Part shown: in pieces, positions 51,445 to 59,926 of the stretch
Layout of the letters: each line of letters begins with the position of its first letter
Numbering within the stretch: position 1 is the first letter of the stretch
The notes under the pieces: generated by a model
What the model saw: only the letters and a program-made list of their open reading frames with translations
Database searches by the model: none
Told to the model about the DNA's origin: nothing
NCBI GenBank assembly: GCA_016717595.1
Contig: JADKFE010000021.1
Span: 37,027-101,026 of the forward strand
Direction: 5' to 3'
DNA length: 64,000 nucleotides
Source of the DNA: Deltaproteobacteria bacterium
GTDB lineage: Bacteria > Myxococcota_A > UBA796 > CAJQPC01
Translations under genes and position numbers: made by a program

Positions 51445-52142
51445 CACGCACCTCCGTAGGTCAAGCAGGGGCAGGCCGAGCAGTAGTCAGGGGGGGCGGT
51501 GTCGCCGGTGTCGGCGGCCTCGCAGGCGGCGGGATCGGCGGGGTAGAGGTTGTTGCCTTGGCCGTCTTGGATCACCATCGGGTAGGTGCCGTCGGCGAGG
51601 TCGGGGACGGTGAAGGTGACCGAGGCCGAGCCGCAGACCGAGGTGAAGGGCACCGGGTCGGCGTCGCCGATCTTCACGACGTAGTCCGACTTGAGGTTGC
51701 AGCCGGAGACGCTCACGACGGCGCCCGCGGTGAGGCCCTCGGTGATGTCGATGTACTCGGGGTACGCGCCCGCGGGGCAGGCCTCGTACCAGTAGGCCTG
51801 CTCAATCGTCGTGGTGACGCCGTTGGTGGTCACGACGAGGTCGGCGTAGCCCGACTGCGCCCCGGCGGGGGTGACGGCGTTGAAGACGTAGCCGACGTCC
51901 AAGGCACCCAGGCGGGTGCTGGCGTCGGGCATGGTGATGTCCACCAGCGGCGTGCCCGCGAGGCTCGCCTCAGCGGTGGGGCCGAAGCCGTGGCCGGAGA
52001 TCTCGACGGCGGTGCAGCCGTCTTGCCAGCCGTAGATCGGGCGAATGGAGACCGCGGCGGTGCCGACGGGGTCGCAGGCGGTGCCCGCGGCCAAGGCGAG
52101 GCCAGCGACGCTGACCCCGATCAAGACGAAGTGTGCTCTCAT
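51444..52142 (-). CDS. IPT/TIG-like surface lipoprotein paired with the TonB-dependent receptor
   Basis: A 232-residue lipoprotein (VAGLALAAGTAC-DPV) with ribosome-binding site GGAGG 9 nt upstream. Two Ig-like IPT modules are suggested: IRPIYGWQDGCTAVEISGHG then FGPTAEASLAGTPLVD, and YIDITEGLTAGAVVSVSGC then NLKSDYVVKIGD. Near the end comes DTGDTAPPDYCSACPCL with several Cys. It is directly upstream of, and coupled to, the receptor gene, so the pair likely work as receptor and surface-exposed ligand-capture lipoprotein, by analogy with SusC/SusD-like pairs though not related in sequence. Confidence 0.85.
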   Translation of the reverse strand: MRAHFVLIGVSVAGLALAAGTACDPVGTAAVSIRPIYGWQDGCTAVEISGHGFGPTAEASLAGTPLVDITMPDASTRLGALDVGYVFNAVTPAGAQSGYADLVVTTNGVTTTIEQAYWYEACPAGAYPEYIDITEGLTAGAVVSVSGCNLKSDYVVKIGDADPVPFTSVCGSASVTFTVPDLADGTYPMVIQDGQGNNLYPADPAACEAADTGDTAPPDYCSACPCLTYGGA

Positions 52143-52309
52143 TGAAGCTCCTCCATGGGGGTGATGACCGGAGAATGTCCGTGCATTGACACACCATCAC
52201 AGCTCCGGCATGTTTACAACCAGTCCGCTCACAGGCACAGCGTTATGGACCTCGGCCTCTTGGCCCCAGGATAGGCTCCCACAGCGCGGCCCGGCGGCTC
52301 AGGAGCGAC

Positions 52310-52732
52310 ATGAGCACAGCGCGCAAGGATCTCAGCGAGACCGCGCTCCGGCGTTGGGAGCTCGCGGTGCAGGCGCGCGGCGCTGAAGGCGCCGCACAAG
52401 AGGCTCTCGACGATCACAGCGTGCTCGACCGCTACGGCTGGCAAGAGCCGCGTGGCCGAGTGCTGGAGATCCTCAAGGGGGTTGAGGAGATCCGCCGCTG
52501 GCTCAGCATCACCCCCGTCGAGGTGACCATGGCCGCCGAGGGCGACGTGGTCGTCTTCGACGATGGCTGGGCCGAGGTTCGGTACTCGGTGCGCCTCGTG
52601 GACTACGTCAACGGCGGACTTTGGCGGTTTCTGCCAAGCGACGACGGCAAGATCCGCCACATCGAGCACCGCCCCGACCCCCTCCCGGCGGAGTGGCGGA
52701 AGGGGATCCCCCCGGGCAAACGCCTGAGCTGA
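52310..52732 (+). CDS. Hypothetical protein
   Basis: A 140-residue soluble protein; ATG with GGAG about 7 nt upstream. No signal peptide. The centre (ITPVEVTMAAEGDVVVFDDG, WAEVRYSVRLVDYVNGGLWR) is beta-rich and the N-terminal half helical. I do not recognise the family. Divergent from the IPT lipoprotein gene (167 bp) and convergent with the DUF4349 gene (26 bp). Codon use matches neighbours. Confidence 0.75.
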   Translation: MSTARKDLSETALRRWELAVQARGAEGAAQEALDDHSVLDRYGWQEPRGRVLEILKGVEEIRRWLSITPVEVTMAAEGDVVVFDDGWAEVRYSVRLVDYVNGGLWRFLPSDDGKIRHIEHRPDPLPAEWRKGIPPGKRLS

Positions 52733-52758
52733 GCGGCGTCTCGCCAAGCCAAGGCCCG

Positions 52759-53781
52759 CTAAACGCCGCCGCCCTGGATGGCCTTGAGCACCGCCGCGCG
52801 CCGCGCCTCATACGCGGTGACCTCTCCGGCCACCTCGACGATGATCAGCTTCTTGCCTTGGGGGAAGACCGCGACGGCGTAGAGGTAGTCCTCTGCGCCA
52901 TACGGCGCCGTCAGCTCCAACAAGAAGCCCGGCGTGCCGTTTAGGGTGATCTCTTCTTCCCGCAAGACCGCGTAGCCGACGCTCACCATGCGCTCGCGGG
53001 TGGCCTCTCGCCAGAACTCAAGATCGGCCTCTGGCTTGTGTTTGACGGCGCGGGCGCGGAGCACGACCTCATCAGGGCTCACCGCCCGGCGCTCGTGCCG
53101 GGGCTTGTACGGCGAGAAGCCCTCGGGCGCGAGGGGCCCCAGGCCGACGGAGGGGCCTTGGCGGTCCCAGCGCCCGAAGCGGAAGTCTTCGACAAGATCC
53201 GAGAGGTTCAGGGTGTTGAGCCAGCCGAACGACGACGAGCCGCCGCGAGAGGGCGCGTTGCGCTCACGAAACTGGAACGAGACGTTGAGCTCGGCCCAGG
53301 CGGCGTGGTGCTCCAGCACGCGGATCTGGCCCTTGAGGGACTCGATCTGGGCGATGAGGCCGTTGATCTCACGCTCGACGGAGACGACCGCCCCGGCGCT
53401 GGCCGTGGGCAGAAGGTCCATGTAGCGCTTCAGGGCGGCCTCTCGGGCGGTGAGCCGGGCCCGGGACTCGGTGAGGCGGGCGGAGAGATCTTCGCTGTTG
53501 AAGCTGCGCTCGACGACGAGGCCCTGGGCCAAGGCGAAGGTGATCATCACGTCGGCCTGCTCCCGGGGGACACGCAGGGAGACGCCGTTGTCGGAGAGCC
53601 CGGCGAACCAGCCGCCGAGGCGCTGGGCCTCGGCGATGAGCGCGTCGGTGGCCTGATCACGCTGGGGCACCTTGAGCACCAGGCTGGCGACGACATGGGC
53701 CGGGGCGGTGTCGGCGGTCTGGGCGAAGGCGGGGTTGAGCCAGCAGAGCGCGGAGAGGGCCAGCGCGGTGAGGGTGACCAT
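52759..53781 (-). CDS. DUF4349 protein, second of a tandem pair
   Basis: A 340-residue exported protein (signal peptide ALSALCWLNPAFA-QTA). The DUF4349 core has a beta-alpha-beta entry (RDQATDALIAEAQRLGGWFA, VSLRVPREQADVMITFALAQ), the LSARLTESRARLTAREAALK coiled coil around 90-150 and NGLIAQIESLKGQIRVLEHH. The C-terminal ~120 residues form another folded region. ATG overlaps the upstream paralogue's stop by one base (TGATG). Function unknown; relatives are membrane-anchored proteins sometimes near stress or envelope genes. Confidence 0.87.
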   Translation of the reverse strand: MVTLTALALSALCWLNPAFAQTADTAPAHVVASLVLKVPQRDQATDALIAEAQRLGGWFAGLSDNGVSLRVPREQADVMITFALAQGLVVERSFNSEDLSARLTESRARLTAREAALKRYMDLLPTASAGAVVSVEREINGLIAQIESLKGQIRVLEHHAAWAELNVSFQFRERNAPSRGGSSSFGWLNTLNLSDLVEDFRFGRWDRQGPSVGLGPLAPEGFSPYKPRHERRAVSPDEVVLRARAVKHKPEADLEFWREATRERMVSVGYAVLREEEITLNGTPGFLLELTAPYGAEDYLYAVAVFPQGKKLIIVEVAGEVTAYEARRAAVLKAIQGGGV

Positions 53782-55021
53782 CAGCCCACCTCCCCGGCCA
53801 AGGCGGCGCGAACGGCGGCGCTGTAGCGCTCCTCTTGGGCCGCGCCTGGGTAGACGATCTCGACGAGCTGGAGGTGTTTGCCCTCGACGCGCACGGCGAT
53901 GAGGTATCGGTAGGGGTCATCGGCGCCGGGCTCCACCAGTCGAAGCACCTGAAAGCCGCCGATCTCGCTGCGCTCGGCGCTGGCGAACTCGGAGCTGAGG
54001 CGGTCCTGAATCGCCGCGATCCAGAACGCCGCGTCCCCGGCGGGCTCGTTTTCGAGCTTGGTGGCCCGCAAGATCGCGCCGTCCGCGCTCTCGGCGGAGA
54101 AGTGCTCGCGGTCGTTCAGGGCGACGAATCCTTCAGGCACGGCGAGCTTGAGCAGCTCACCCTCGTAGTTGACGTCGGCGCGGAACGGCGAGAGCCGCTG
54201 AATGAAGTCGAAGCCCTCGATCTCCTCCCGCACGGCGCGCTCGACCAGGGCCTGCCGGGGCACCCCCTCGACGGTGAGCCGGGAGAAGGCCGCGAGGCTG
54301 CCCAAGGTGCGGAGCTGGCTCTGAATGAGGTCGATCTCTTCGCTGAGCCGCTGAATCTCACGCAGGATCCGCAGCTTCTCTTGCTCTTCAGTGGTCTTGG
54401 CGAGGAGCTCTTGGTACCGCACGAGCATCGCCTGATGGGCGGCGAGGCGCAGCTCGACGTCTTGGAAGGCCTCGGTGACGTCTTGGGCGGTGAGAGACTT
54501 GGACATCACCTCGCCCAGGCCCAAGGCCTCACGCCAGGCGTCCTCAAACTGGGCCACGGGCACGCGCACGGTGATCGAGGTGAGGCTGCGGCGCTCGACG
54601 AAGCCGCCCCGGGCCTCGGCGGCCTTGGCCACGGCGTCTACGAGCTCCTCGGGGCGGGTGACCCGAAGCTGGGCATAGCCGGTGTAAAAGACCATGCGGG
54701 TGGACTTGGGCACGGTGACGCCGCCGCTGCCGCCGCTGTTGCCTTTGCCTTCGCCGCCGCTCGTCGCCGTGGGGCTGGTGCTGGCCTTGTACGAGGTAGA
54801 GGAGGTGCCCGGCGCCATCGGCGCGGGTGCGGCGCGGCCGCGGGCCATCTCCTCACGCTCGTACGACTCATCAGCGCCGCCGTAGTCCGCCGCGCCGCGG
54901 GCGTGGCGCCGTAGTCGTCGTAGTAGTAGGCCTCGGCCGGCGCCTCGCTACGTTTGGCGCACGCGGTGACCCACACACAGAACAGCACGCTGAGCAGCAA
55001 GGTCAGCAGATGTCTCGACAT
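53781..55021 (-). CDS. DUF4349 lipoprotein, first of a tandem pair (apparent frameshift)
   Basis: ATG at 55021 opens a lipoprotein signal (LLLSVLFCVWVTAC-AKR) and continues to a Tyr/Asp run (AEAYYYDDYGATPA). The frame is then lost in the GC stretch at about 54890-54906: one base is missing. Restoring it leads into ADYGGADESYEREEMARGRA and the frame open to 53781, ~413 residues. The DUF4349 core follows (RMVFYTGYAQLRVTRPEELV, ARGGFVERRSLTSITVRVPV, LTAQDVTEAFQDVELRLAAH then a coiled coil with EEIDLIQSQLRTLG). A paralogue of the next gene. The downstream frame also has its own ATG at 54848, but that version lacks the signal. Confidence 0.82.
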
Positions 55022-55101
55022 TCGATCGCTCCCGTCAGGACCGCCCCATCCTACCCCAAGCGGCGGCGGCCCTGACCACCCGAAGCGCATTAAGTGGGCG
55101 C

Positions 55102-57129
55102 ATGTTCTTGTCGTTCGCCCCCCTGCTCGCGCTGATGGCCTGCGCCGACCCCCGGCCCTCCATCCTGCTCGTCACCCTGGACACCACCCGCGCCGACCGC
55201 CTGGGGCCCTACGGCTACATGCTCGCCCAGACGCCCACCCTCGACGCCCTGGCCGCGCAAGGGGTGGTCTACACCCGGGCTTACGCCACCTGCCCGCTCA
55301 CGATCCCCTCCCACGCGAGCTTGTTCACCGGGCGCACGCCGCCGTCCCACGGCGTGCGTGACAACGGCGACTATGTGCTGCCCGAGACGGCGATCACCCT
55401 CGCCGAGCGTTTCGCCGAGGCCGGCTGGCGCACGGCGGCGTTCACCGCGGCCTTCCCCACCCAGGCCCGCTGGGGGCTCAACCAAGGCTTTGAGCGTTAC
55501 CACGACCCGCTGCGCCGCTTGCCCACCCAGCTCGACTGGAGCGATCAGCGCGCCGCGGACGAGGTGATCACCGACGCCTTGGCCACCTTGCCCGGCCTCG
55601 CCAAAGACGGCGAGCCCCTGTTCGTGTGGGTGCACCTCTTCGACGCCCACTGGCCCTACGAGCCCCCGGAGCCCGCGCTCAGCGCCCATCCGGGGCGGCC
55701 TTACGACGGGGAGATCACCTTCGCCGACGCCGAGCTGGGGCGGCTCATCGCCTGGTTTGACGAGGCCCGACCCGGCGGCGTGGTGGTGATCACCGCGGAT
55801 CACGGCGAAGGGCTCGGCGACGGCGGCGAGCGCACCCACGGCTTCTTGCTGCACGACGGCACGGTGCGGGTGCCGCTGATCGTCCGCGCGCCGGGCCTCA
55901 CGGCGCTTGGCCGCGTAGACGACCCGGTGAGCCACATCGACGTGGCGCCCACCCTGCTCAACCTCGCCGGGCTCCCGCTCCATGACGGGCTCCAAGGCGC
56001 AGATCTGCGGGAAGGGGGCAGCGAGCGGCCCTACAGCGAGGCCTTGACCGGCCAGCTCGGCTTGGGCTTGGCGCCGATGTTCGCCTACACCGATGAGGCG
56101 GGGCGGTACATGGAGGGCGGCTGGGGCGCGTTTTACCCCGCCGAGGGTGAGCGGGTCTCGACGAGCGCGCGCGCTGGCGACACCACCGCTGAGGCGGCGA
56201 CGTTGGCGGCGATTCGGGCGGGCATGGAGGCCGTGGCGACGGCGGAGGCCAGCTTGAGCGCTGAGGAGCTCCTCCAGCTCTCGGCCTTGGGTTACCTCGG
56301 CGGCGACGCCGACGCCCCCGCCGGGGTGGTAGACCCCCGCGACGTGATCGGCGTCATCCCGCTCACCTGGGAGGCCCGCCGCCGCTTGGGGCAGGGCCAG
56401 CTCAACCAGGCCGAGGCGCTCATCGTTCGCCTAGAGGCCGAGATGCCCGGCACCTACGGCGTGGCGCTCCTGCGCGCCCAGCTCACCCGGGCCCAAGGCA
56501 AGGTGGGCGAGGCCGCCGCGCGCTACACCGATCTGTACCTGCAGGCGCCGTCCAGCACCCTGGCGCTGCAGCTCGCCGACTTTCACGCCGCCTGGGGCGA
56601 CTGGCGCGGGGCCGAGGGCTGGTACCAGTCGGCTCTGGACCACCAGCCCATGAGCCCCGAGGCCCTTCGTGGCCTCGTCGAGAGCGCGCTCAAGCTGGGC
56701 GAGCCCGAGCGGGCCGAGGAGCTCGCCTTAGACGCCTTGGCGCTCTACCCCGACCACGCCGAGGTGGGCCTGATGCTCGCCGCGCTCTACCTGCGGGACG
56801 GCCGCGCGGAAGAGGCCTTGGCCGAGTCCAGCCGAGCGCTCGTGTTGATGCCCCGCAGCGTCTGGGCCTTGAGCATCGACGCCGAGGCCCGCTGGGCCCT
56901 CGGTCAAGCCGACCTGTCCATCGAGCGCTTGCAAGACGCCCTGCTCATCGACCGCCTCAACCTGCCGCTGCGCCTGCGCCTCGCCGCGCAGCTCTTGGAG
57001 ATCGGTCGCAACGCCGAGGCGGTGCGGGCGCTTGGGCCCTACGCGGCGATCTTTCCCGAGTCGGAGGAGCTGGGGGCCTTGTTGGCGGCGGCGCAGAGGG
57101 CGTTGGTGGGGGAGGTGCAGGGCGGCTGA
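55102..57129 (+). CDS. Sulfatase/alkaline-phosphatase-fold lipoprotein with TPR domain
   Basis: A 675-residue protein: lipobox LLALMAC-ADP, metal site LLVTLDTTRADRLGPYGY with Asp28, then CPLTIPSHASLFTG. A true sulfatase needs Cys or Ser two residues before Pro-Ser; here it is Thr67, so formylglycine cannot form and the protein belongs to the Thr-nucleophile group (phosphotransferase/phosphatase-like). VHLFDAHWPYEPP, ITADHGEGLGDGGERTHGF and HDGTVRVPLIVRAPG complete the fold. From ~415 to the end come about seven TPR motifs (AEALIVRLEAEMPGTYGVAL, ALYPDHAEVGLMLAALYLRD). Anchored in the envelope; TPRs may bring a partner. Substrate unknown. Confidence 0.9.
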   Translation: MFLSFAPLLALMACADPRPSILLVTLDTTRADRLGPYGYMLAQTPTLDALAAQGVVYTRAYATCPLTIPSHASLFTGRTPPSHGVRDNGDYVLPETAITLAERFAEAGWRTAAFTAAFPTQARWGLNQGFERYHDPLRRLPTQLDWSDQRAADEVITDALATLPGLAKDGEPLFVWVHLFDAHWPYEPPEPALSAHPGRPYDGEITFADAELGRLIAWFDEARPGGVVVITADHGEGLGDGGERTHGFLLHDGTVRVPLIVRAPGLTALGRVDDPVSHIDVAPTLLNLAGLPLHDGLQGADLREGGSERPYSEALTGQLGLGLAPMFAYTDEAGRYMEGGWGAFYPAEGERVSTSARAGDTTAEAATLAAIRAGMEAVATAEASLSAEELLQLSALGYLGGDADAPAGVVDPRDVIGVIPLTWEARRRLGQGQLNQAEALIVRLEAEMPGTYGVALLRAQLTRAQGKVGEAAARYTDLYLQAPSSTLALQLADFHAAWGDWRGAEGWYQSALDHQPMSPEALRGLVESALKLGEPERAEELALDALALYPDHAEVGLMLAALYLRDGRAEEALAESSRALVLMPRSVWALSIDAEARWALGQADLSIERLQDALLIDRLNLPLRLRLAAQLLEIGRNAEAVRALGPYAAIFPESEELGALLAAAQRALVGEVQGG

Positions 57130-57192
57130 GCCCGCTCTGCCCACGGTGAACTCTGTCCGCGGCTCAGTTAAGCTCGTCGTATTGGAGCGCAG

Positions 57193-57693
57193 GTGACGCC
57201 AAACCAACAACAAGAAGAGATCGGCAAGGCGTATGTCCACGCCGTCGCGGCGGCGTGTGGCTTCTCCGTCAGCCAGTGGTCCCAAGATCACGGCTGCATT
57301 GACACGACGATCAGCGCCGACCGGGTGTTGGGGCAGGGGCCCTACAGCAAACCCAAGGTCGATCTCCAACTCAAGGCCACCACCCAAGATGTCGTCAAGG
57401 ACGAACATATCGCCTGGAGCCTTGAGATGGCTCACTACGACAAGCTGCGGGCGAGAGCGCGTGTGCCACATCTATTGGTGGTCTTGGCGCTCCCCGACGA
57501 CGCGCGGGACGGCGTGCGCCACACCGTAGACGCCTTGCTCATCCGCAAGTGCGCCTATTGGGTGAACATGACCGGGATGCCTGAGGTGGTCGGTCAGGGG
57601 TCGAAGACCGTACAGATCCCCCGGGAGCAGGTATTCTCGCCAGAGGGTCTTCTGCAGATCCTCACGCGGGTGAGCGAAGGAGCCTCCCTATGA
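57193..57693 (+). CDS. DUF4365 protein (nuclease-like), first of a two-gene cassette
   Basis: A 166-residue protein; GTG start with GGAG about 6 nt upstream. DUF4365 signatures: QQEEIGKAYVHAVAAACGF, DHGCIDTTISA and KVDLQLKATTQD. The Asp followed by the Q-L-K strand is reminiscent of PD-(D/E)XK nuclease-like folds, with Asp in GCID and Gln/Lys in LQLKAT, but a classical E-x-K is not present. WSLEMAHYDKLRARARVPHL follows, then a helical C-terminus. ATGA overlap with the next gene. The gene has more AA-rich codons at its start than its neighbours. DUF4365 proteins are often found in genomic islands; function undetermined. Confidence 0.88.
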   Translation: MTPNQQQEEIGKAYVHAVAAACGFSVSQWSQDHGCIDTTISADRVLGQGPYSKPKVDLQLKATTQDVVKDEHIAWSLEMAHYDKLRARARVPHLLVVLALPDDARDGVRHTVDALLIRKCAYWVNMTGMPEVVGQGSKTVQIPREQVFSPEGLLQILTRVSEGASL

Positions 57694-58838
57694 ACCACGA
57701 CCTGCGAGCGCAGCTTCGCGCCGTGAGCCCCCAGGCGGTGCGTGAGCACCTGCTCAGCAAAGGCTGGGCGCTGACGCAGGATCTCTCTGAACGTTTCGGG
57801 GTGCTCCTCTTCTCGAAGGATGACCTGACCCTCGACCTGCCGTTAGACCCCGAGCTCGCCGACTTCGCCCGGCGCATGTTGGAGCTGCTAGAGTCGCTCG
57901 CCGCCTCCGAGGCCGTCAGCGTGCCCCAGCTCCTCGGGGAGCTCTCAGGCCCCGCCGGGGACGTGCTCAGCGTCCGGGTGATCTCTGAGGCCACCGCCGG
58001 GGGCACCTTGCCGCTCGTGGACGCCCTGCGGGTGCGTGAGGGCGTGAAGAACCTTGTCCTCGCCGCCGCGCACAGCGCGCTCAGCCCGCAGCCCTTCTTC
58101 CCACGCATGACCCGAGTGGAGGCCGTGAACCTGCTCAACTCTGTCCACGAGGGGCAGACGCAGCGTGGCAGCTTCATCGCCCGGTTTATCGTGCCCGTCG
58201 CGCCATCGGTCGGTGTGCCCCTGTTCCCCGAGCTCCCCGACGCGGAGCTCCCGTTCCCGCGACGGGTGACGACGCGCCTGATGCAGACCTTAGAGAGCGT
58301 CCGTCGTGTCCGCGCGCGTGGGGAGTACGACCCGCTGATCGGCATGAGCGGAGAGGGAGTGAGCGCGAACCTGCTCACGGCGCTGGAGGGCATGAGCCTG
58401 ACCAGCGGCCCCGGCGCGTTGGAGCTCTCGATGCGCTGGTCGAGAAACCGCGCGGCCCCTCCCGGCGTGTTGGGCGCCGTCAAGCTCAGCCAAGACGCCC
58501 TCACCGGGCTCGGCGCCGTCGCCAACGAGCTCAAGGGCCAAGCGGCGCTTCAGAACTTCGATGTCATCGGGTATGTCTCCCACCTGACGCGCCAAGGGGA
58601 AGACCCAACGGTGCCCGGAGACGCGGTGATCGTGCCCATCGGAGGCGAGCTTGGAGAGCTCTCACGCATCCATGTCAACCTCCCGCCCGACGCCTACCAG
58701 GTGGCGCTGGAGGCCCACAAGACGGGGCGTGTGGTGCGCGCCGTGGGGATGCTCGTCCGCAGAGGTCGCCGCTGGTCGTTGAGCGGCGTCTCTTCGTTGG
58801 AGCTGCCCCCCGATCCCAACGAGAGCTCCGCGGACTGA
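57690..58838 (+). CDS. Unknown protein coupled to DUF4365
   Basis: A 382-residue soluble protein with no signal peptide. The ATG overlaps the DUF4365 stop (ATGA). Features: an N-terminal VREHLLSKGWALTQDLSERF motif, TLDLPLDPELADFARRMLEL, GGTLPLVDALRVREGVKNLV, AAAHSALSPQPFFPRMTRVE, and GQTQRGSFIARFIVPVAP; the later part is beta-rich (IVPIGGELGELSRIHVNLPP). From memory, proteins with this 'T-L-P-L ... Q-P-F ... R-G-S-F' pattern recur next to DUF4365 genes, but I cannot name a family or activity. Tight coupling suggests a two-protein unit. Confidence 0.85.
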   Translation: MNHDLRAQLRAVSPQAVREHLLSKGWALTQDLSERFGVLLFSKDDLTLDLPLDPELADFARRMLELLESLAASEAVSVPQLLGELSGPAGDVLSVRVISEATAGGTLPLVDALRVREGVKNLVLAAAHSALSPQPFFPRMTRVEAVNLLNSVHEGQTQRGSFIARFIVPVAPSVGVPLFPELPDAELPFPRRVTTRLMQTLESVRRVRARGEYDPLIGMSGEGVSANLLTALEGMSLTSGPGALELSMRWSRNRAAPPGVLGAVKLSQDALTGLGAVANELKGQAALQNFDVIGYVSHLTRQGEDPTVPGDAVIVPIGGELGELSRIHVNLPPDAYQVALEAHKTGRVVRAVGMLVRRGRRWSLSGVSSLELPPDPNESSAD

Positions 58839-58842
58839 CCCC

Positions 58843-59853
58843 TCACCACCGCCAGCGCCGCACCTCGTCCACCGCCGCGGCCACCCCCTCCACCGGCGTG
58901 CCCGGCGTGAGCCCATGGCCGATGTTGAAGATGTGGCCCTTCGGCCCCGCGCTCTGAATCACCTCACGCACCTTCTCGCGGATGACCTCCTCCGGGCCGT
59001 AGAGCGCCACGGGGTCGAGGTTGCCCATCACCGGCACCTCCGGCCCCAAGACCGCCCGGGCGGTGCGCAGATCGATGCGCCAGTCAAACGCGTAGGCGTC
59101 AGCCCCTAAGCCCTTGAGGGCCGGGAGCACGGCGGCCGAGTCGCGGCAGTAGTACAGGGCCGGGGCGCCCTTGACCTGCTCAAACACGCGCCGGGCGGCG
59201 GGGGCGGCGAAGCGCGCGTAGTCTTGAGGGTCCAGGCCACCGGCCCAGGTGTCAAAGAGCTGCACCGCGGCGCAGCCGGCCTCGATCTGGGCGTTGAGGT
59301 AGTCGATCACCACATCGCCGAGCAGGGTGAGCAGGCGGGTGAACTCCTGCGGATACCGCCACATGAAGCCCTTGACCTGCTCAAGCTCCTTCGCGCCGCC
59401 GCCCTCGATCATGTAGGCGGCGAGGGTGAACGGCGCCCCGGCGAAGCCGAACAGGGGCACGTCGAGCTGGGGGATGAGCAGGCGGATGGTCTCTAAGACC
59501 TCGGGCATGTCGGCCTGAACGCTGGGGATCTTGAGGCGGGAGAGGTCCGACGGGTGGCGGATGGGGTCGCGGAAGATGGGGCCGCGCTTGTCCTCAAAGC
59601 GCAGATCCAGGCCCATGGCGGCGGGCGGCACGAGGATGTCGTTGAACACGATGCTGGCGTCGAAGGGGAAACGCCGAAGGGGCTGCAACGTGACCTCGGC
59701 GGCGAGCTCGGGGCTGCGGCAGAAGGTCAAGAAGTCGGTGCCGGAGCGGGTCTGGAGGTACTCGGGCAGGTAACGCCCGGCCTGGCGCATGAACCACACG
59801 GGGGGACGCTCGACGGGCTCCGACCGGAGGGCGCGCAGCAGGAGGTCGTTCAC
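58843..59853 (-). CDS. hemE: Uroporphyrinogen decarboxylase HemE
   Basis: A 336-residue TIM-barrel enzyme that decarboxylates uroporphyrinogen III to coproporphyrinogen III in haem synthesis. RPPVWFMRQAGRYLPEYLQT (substrate-binding Arg and Gln), FNDILVPPAAMGLDLRF, GFAGAPFTLAAYMIEGG, LFDTWAGGL and the C-terminal IFNIGHGLTPGTPVE are the signatures. GTG start. Length slightly short of typical (~345) but complete. Separated by 73 bp from the GMC oxidoreductase; an inverted repeat overlaps its ribosome-binding region. Confidence 0.96.
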   Translation of the reverse strand: MNDLLLRALRSEPVERPPVWFMRQAGRYLPEYLQTRSGTDFLTFCRSPELAAEVTLQPLRRFPFDASIVFNDILVPPAAMGLDLRFEDKRGPIFRDPIRHPSDLSRLKIPSVQADMPEVLETIRLLIPQLDVPLFGFAGAPFTLAAYMIEGGGAKELEQVKGFMWRYPQEFTRLLTLLGDVVIDYLNAQIEAGCAAVQLFDTWAGGLDPQDYARFAAPAARRVFEQVKGAPALYYCRDSAAVLPALKGLGADAYAFDWRIDLRTARAVLGPEVPVMGNLDPVALYGPEEVIREKVREVIQSAGPKGHIFNIGHGLTPGTPVEGVAAAVDEVRRWRW

Positions 59854-59854
59854 A

Positions 59855-59885
59855 GGGGGCTCCGAGGGCAGGGGAAAGAGCCCCC
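59855..59885 (-). promoter_or_regulatory. Inverted repeat covering the hemE ribosome-binding site
   Basis: Read on the minus strand, GGGGGCT and AGCCCCC are a perfect 7-bp pair with a 17-nt loop. The 3' arm lies 1 nt before the GTG start and includes part of the GGAG Shine-Dalgarno (GGAGCCCCC). Folding would occlude the site, so it might tune hemE translation. Single instance, inference only. Confidence 0.35.
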
Positions 59886-59926
59886 AAAAGAACGCGGCGA
59901 GGGGCCCGGCGCAAACCGCGCTCGCC

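Noticed and set aside
49186..51459. 757-codon plus-strand open frame opposite the TonB-dependent receptor
   Set aside because: Antisense shadow rich in Val/Gly/Ala/Arg; the minus strand encodes a full receptor with signal peptide, plug and terminal Phe.
52161..52208. GTGATG/CATCAC and CCGGAG/CTCCGG pairs upstream of the IPT lipoprotein
   Set aside because: The arms are in the wrong order for a simple nested hairpin, so they probably do not form one structure.
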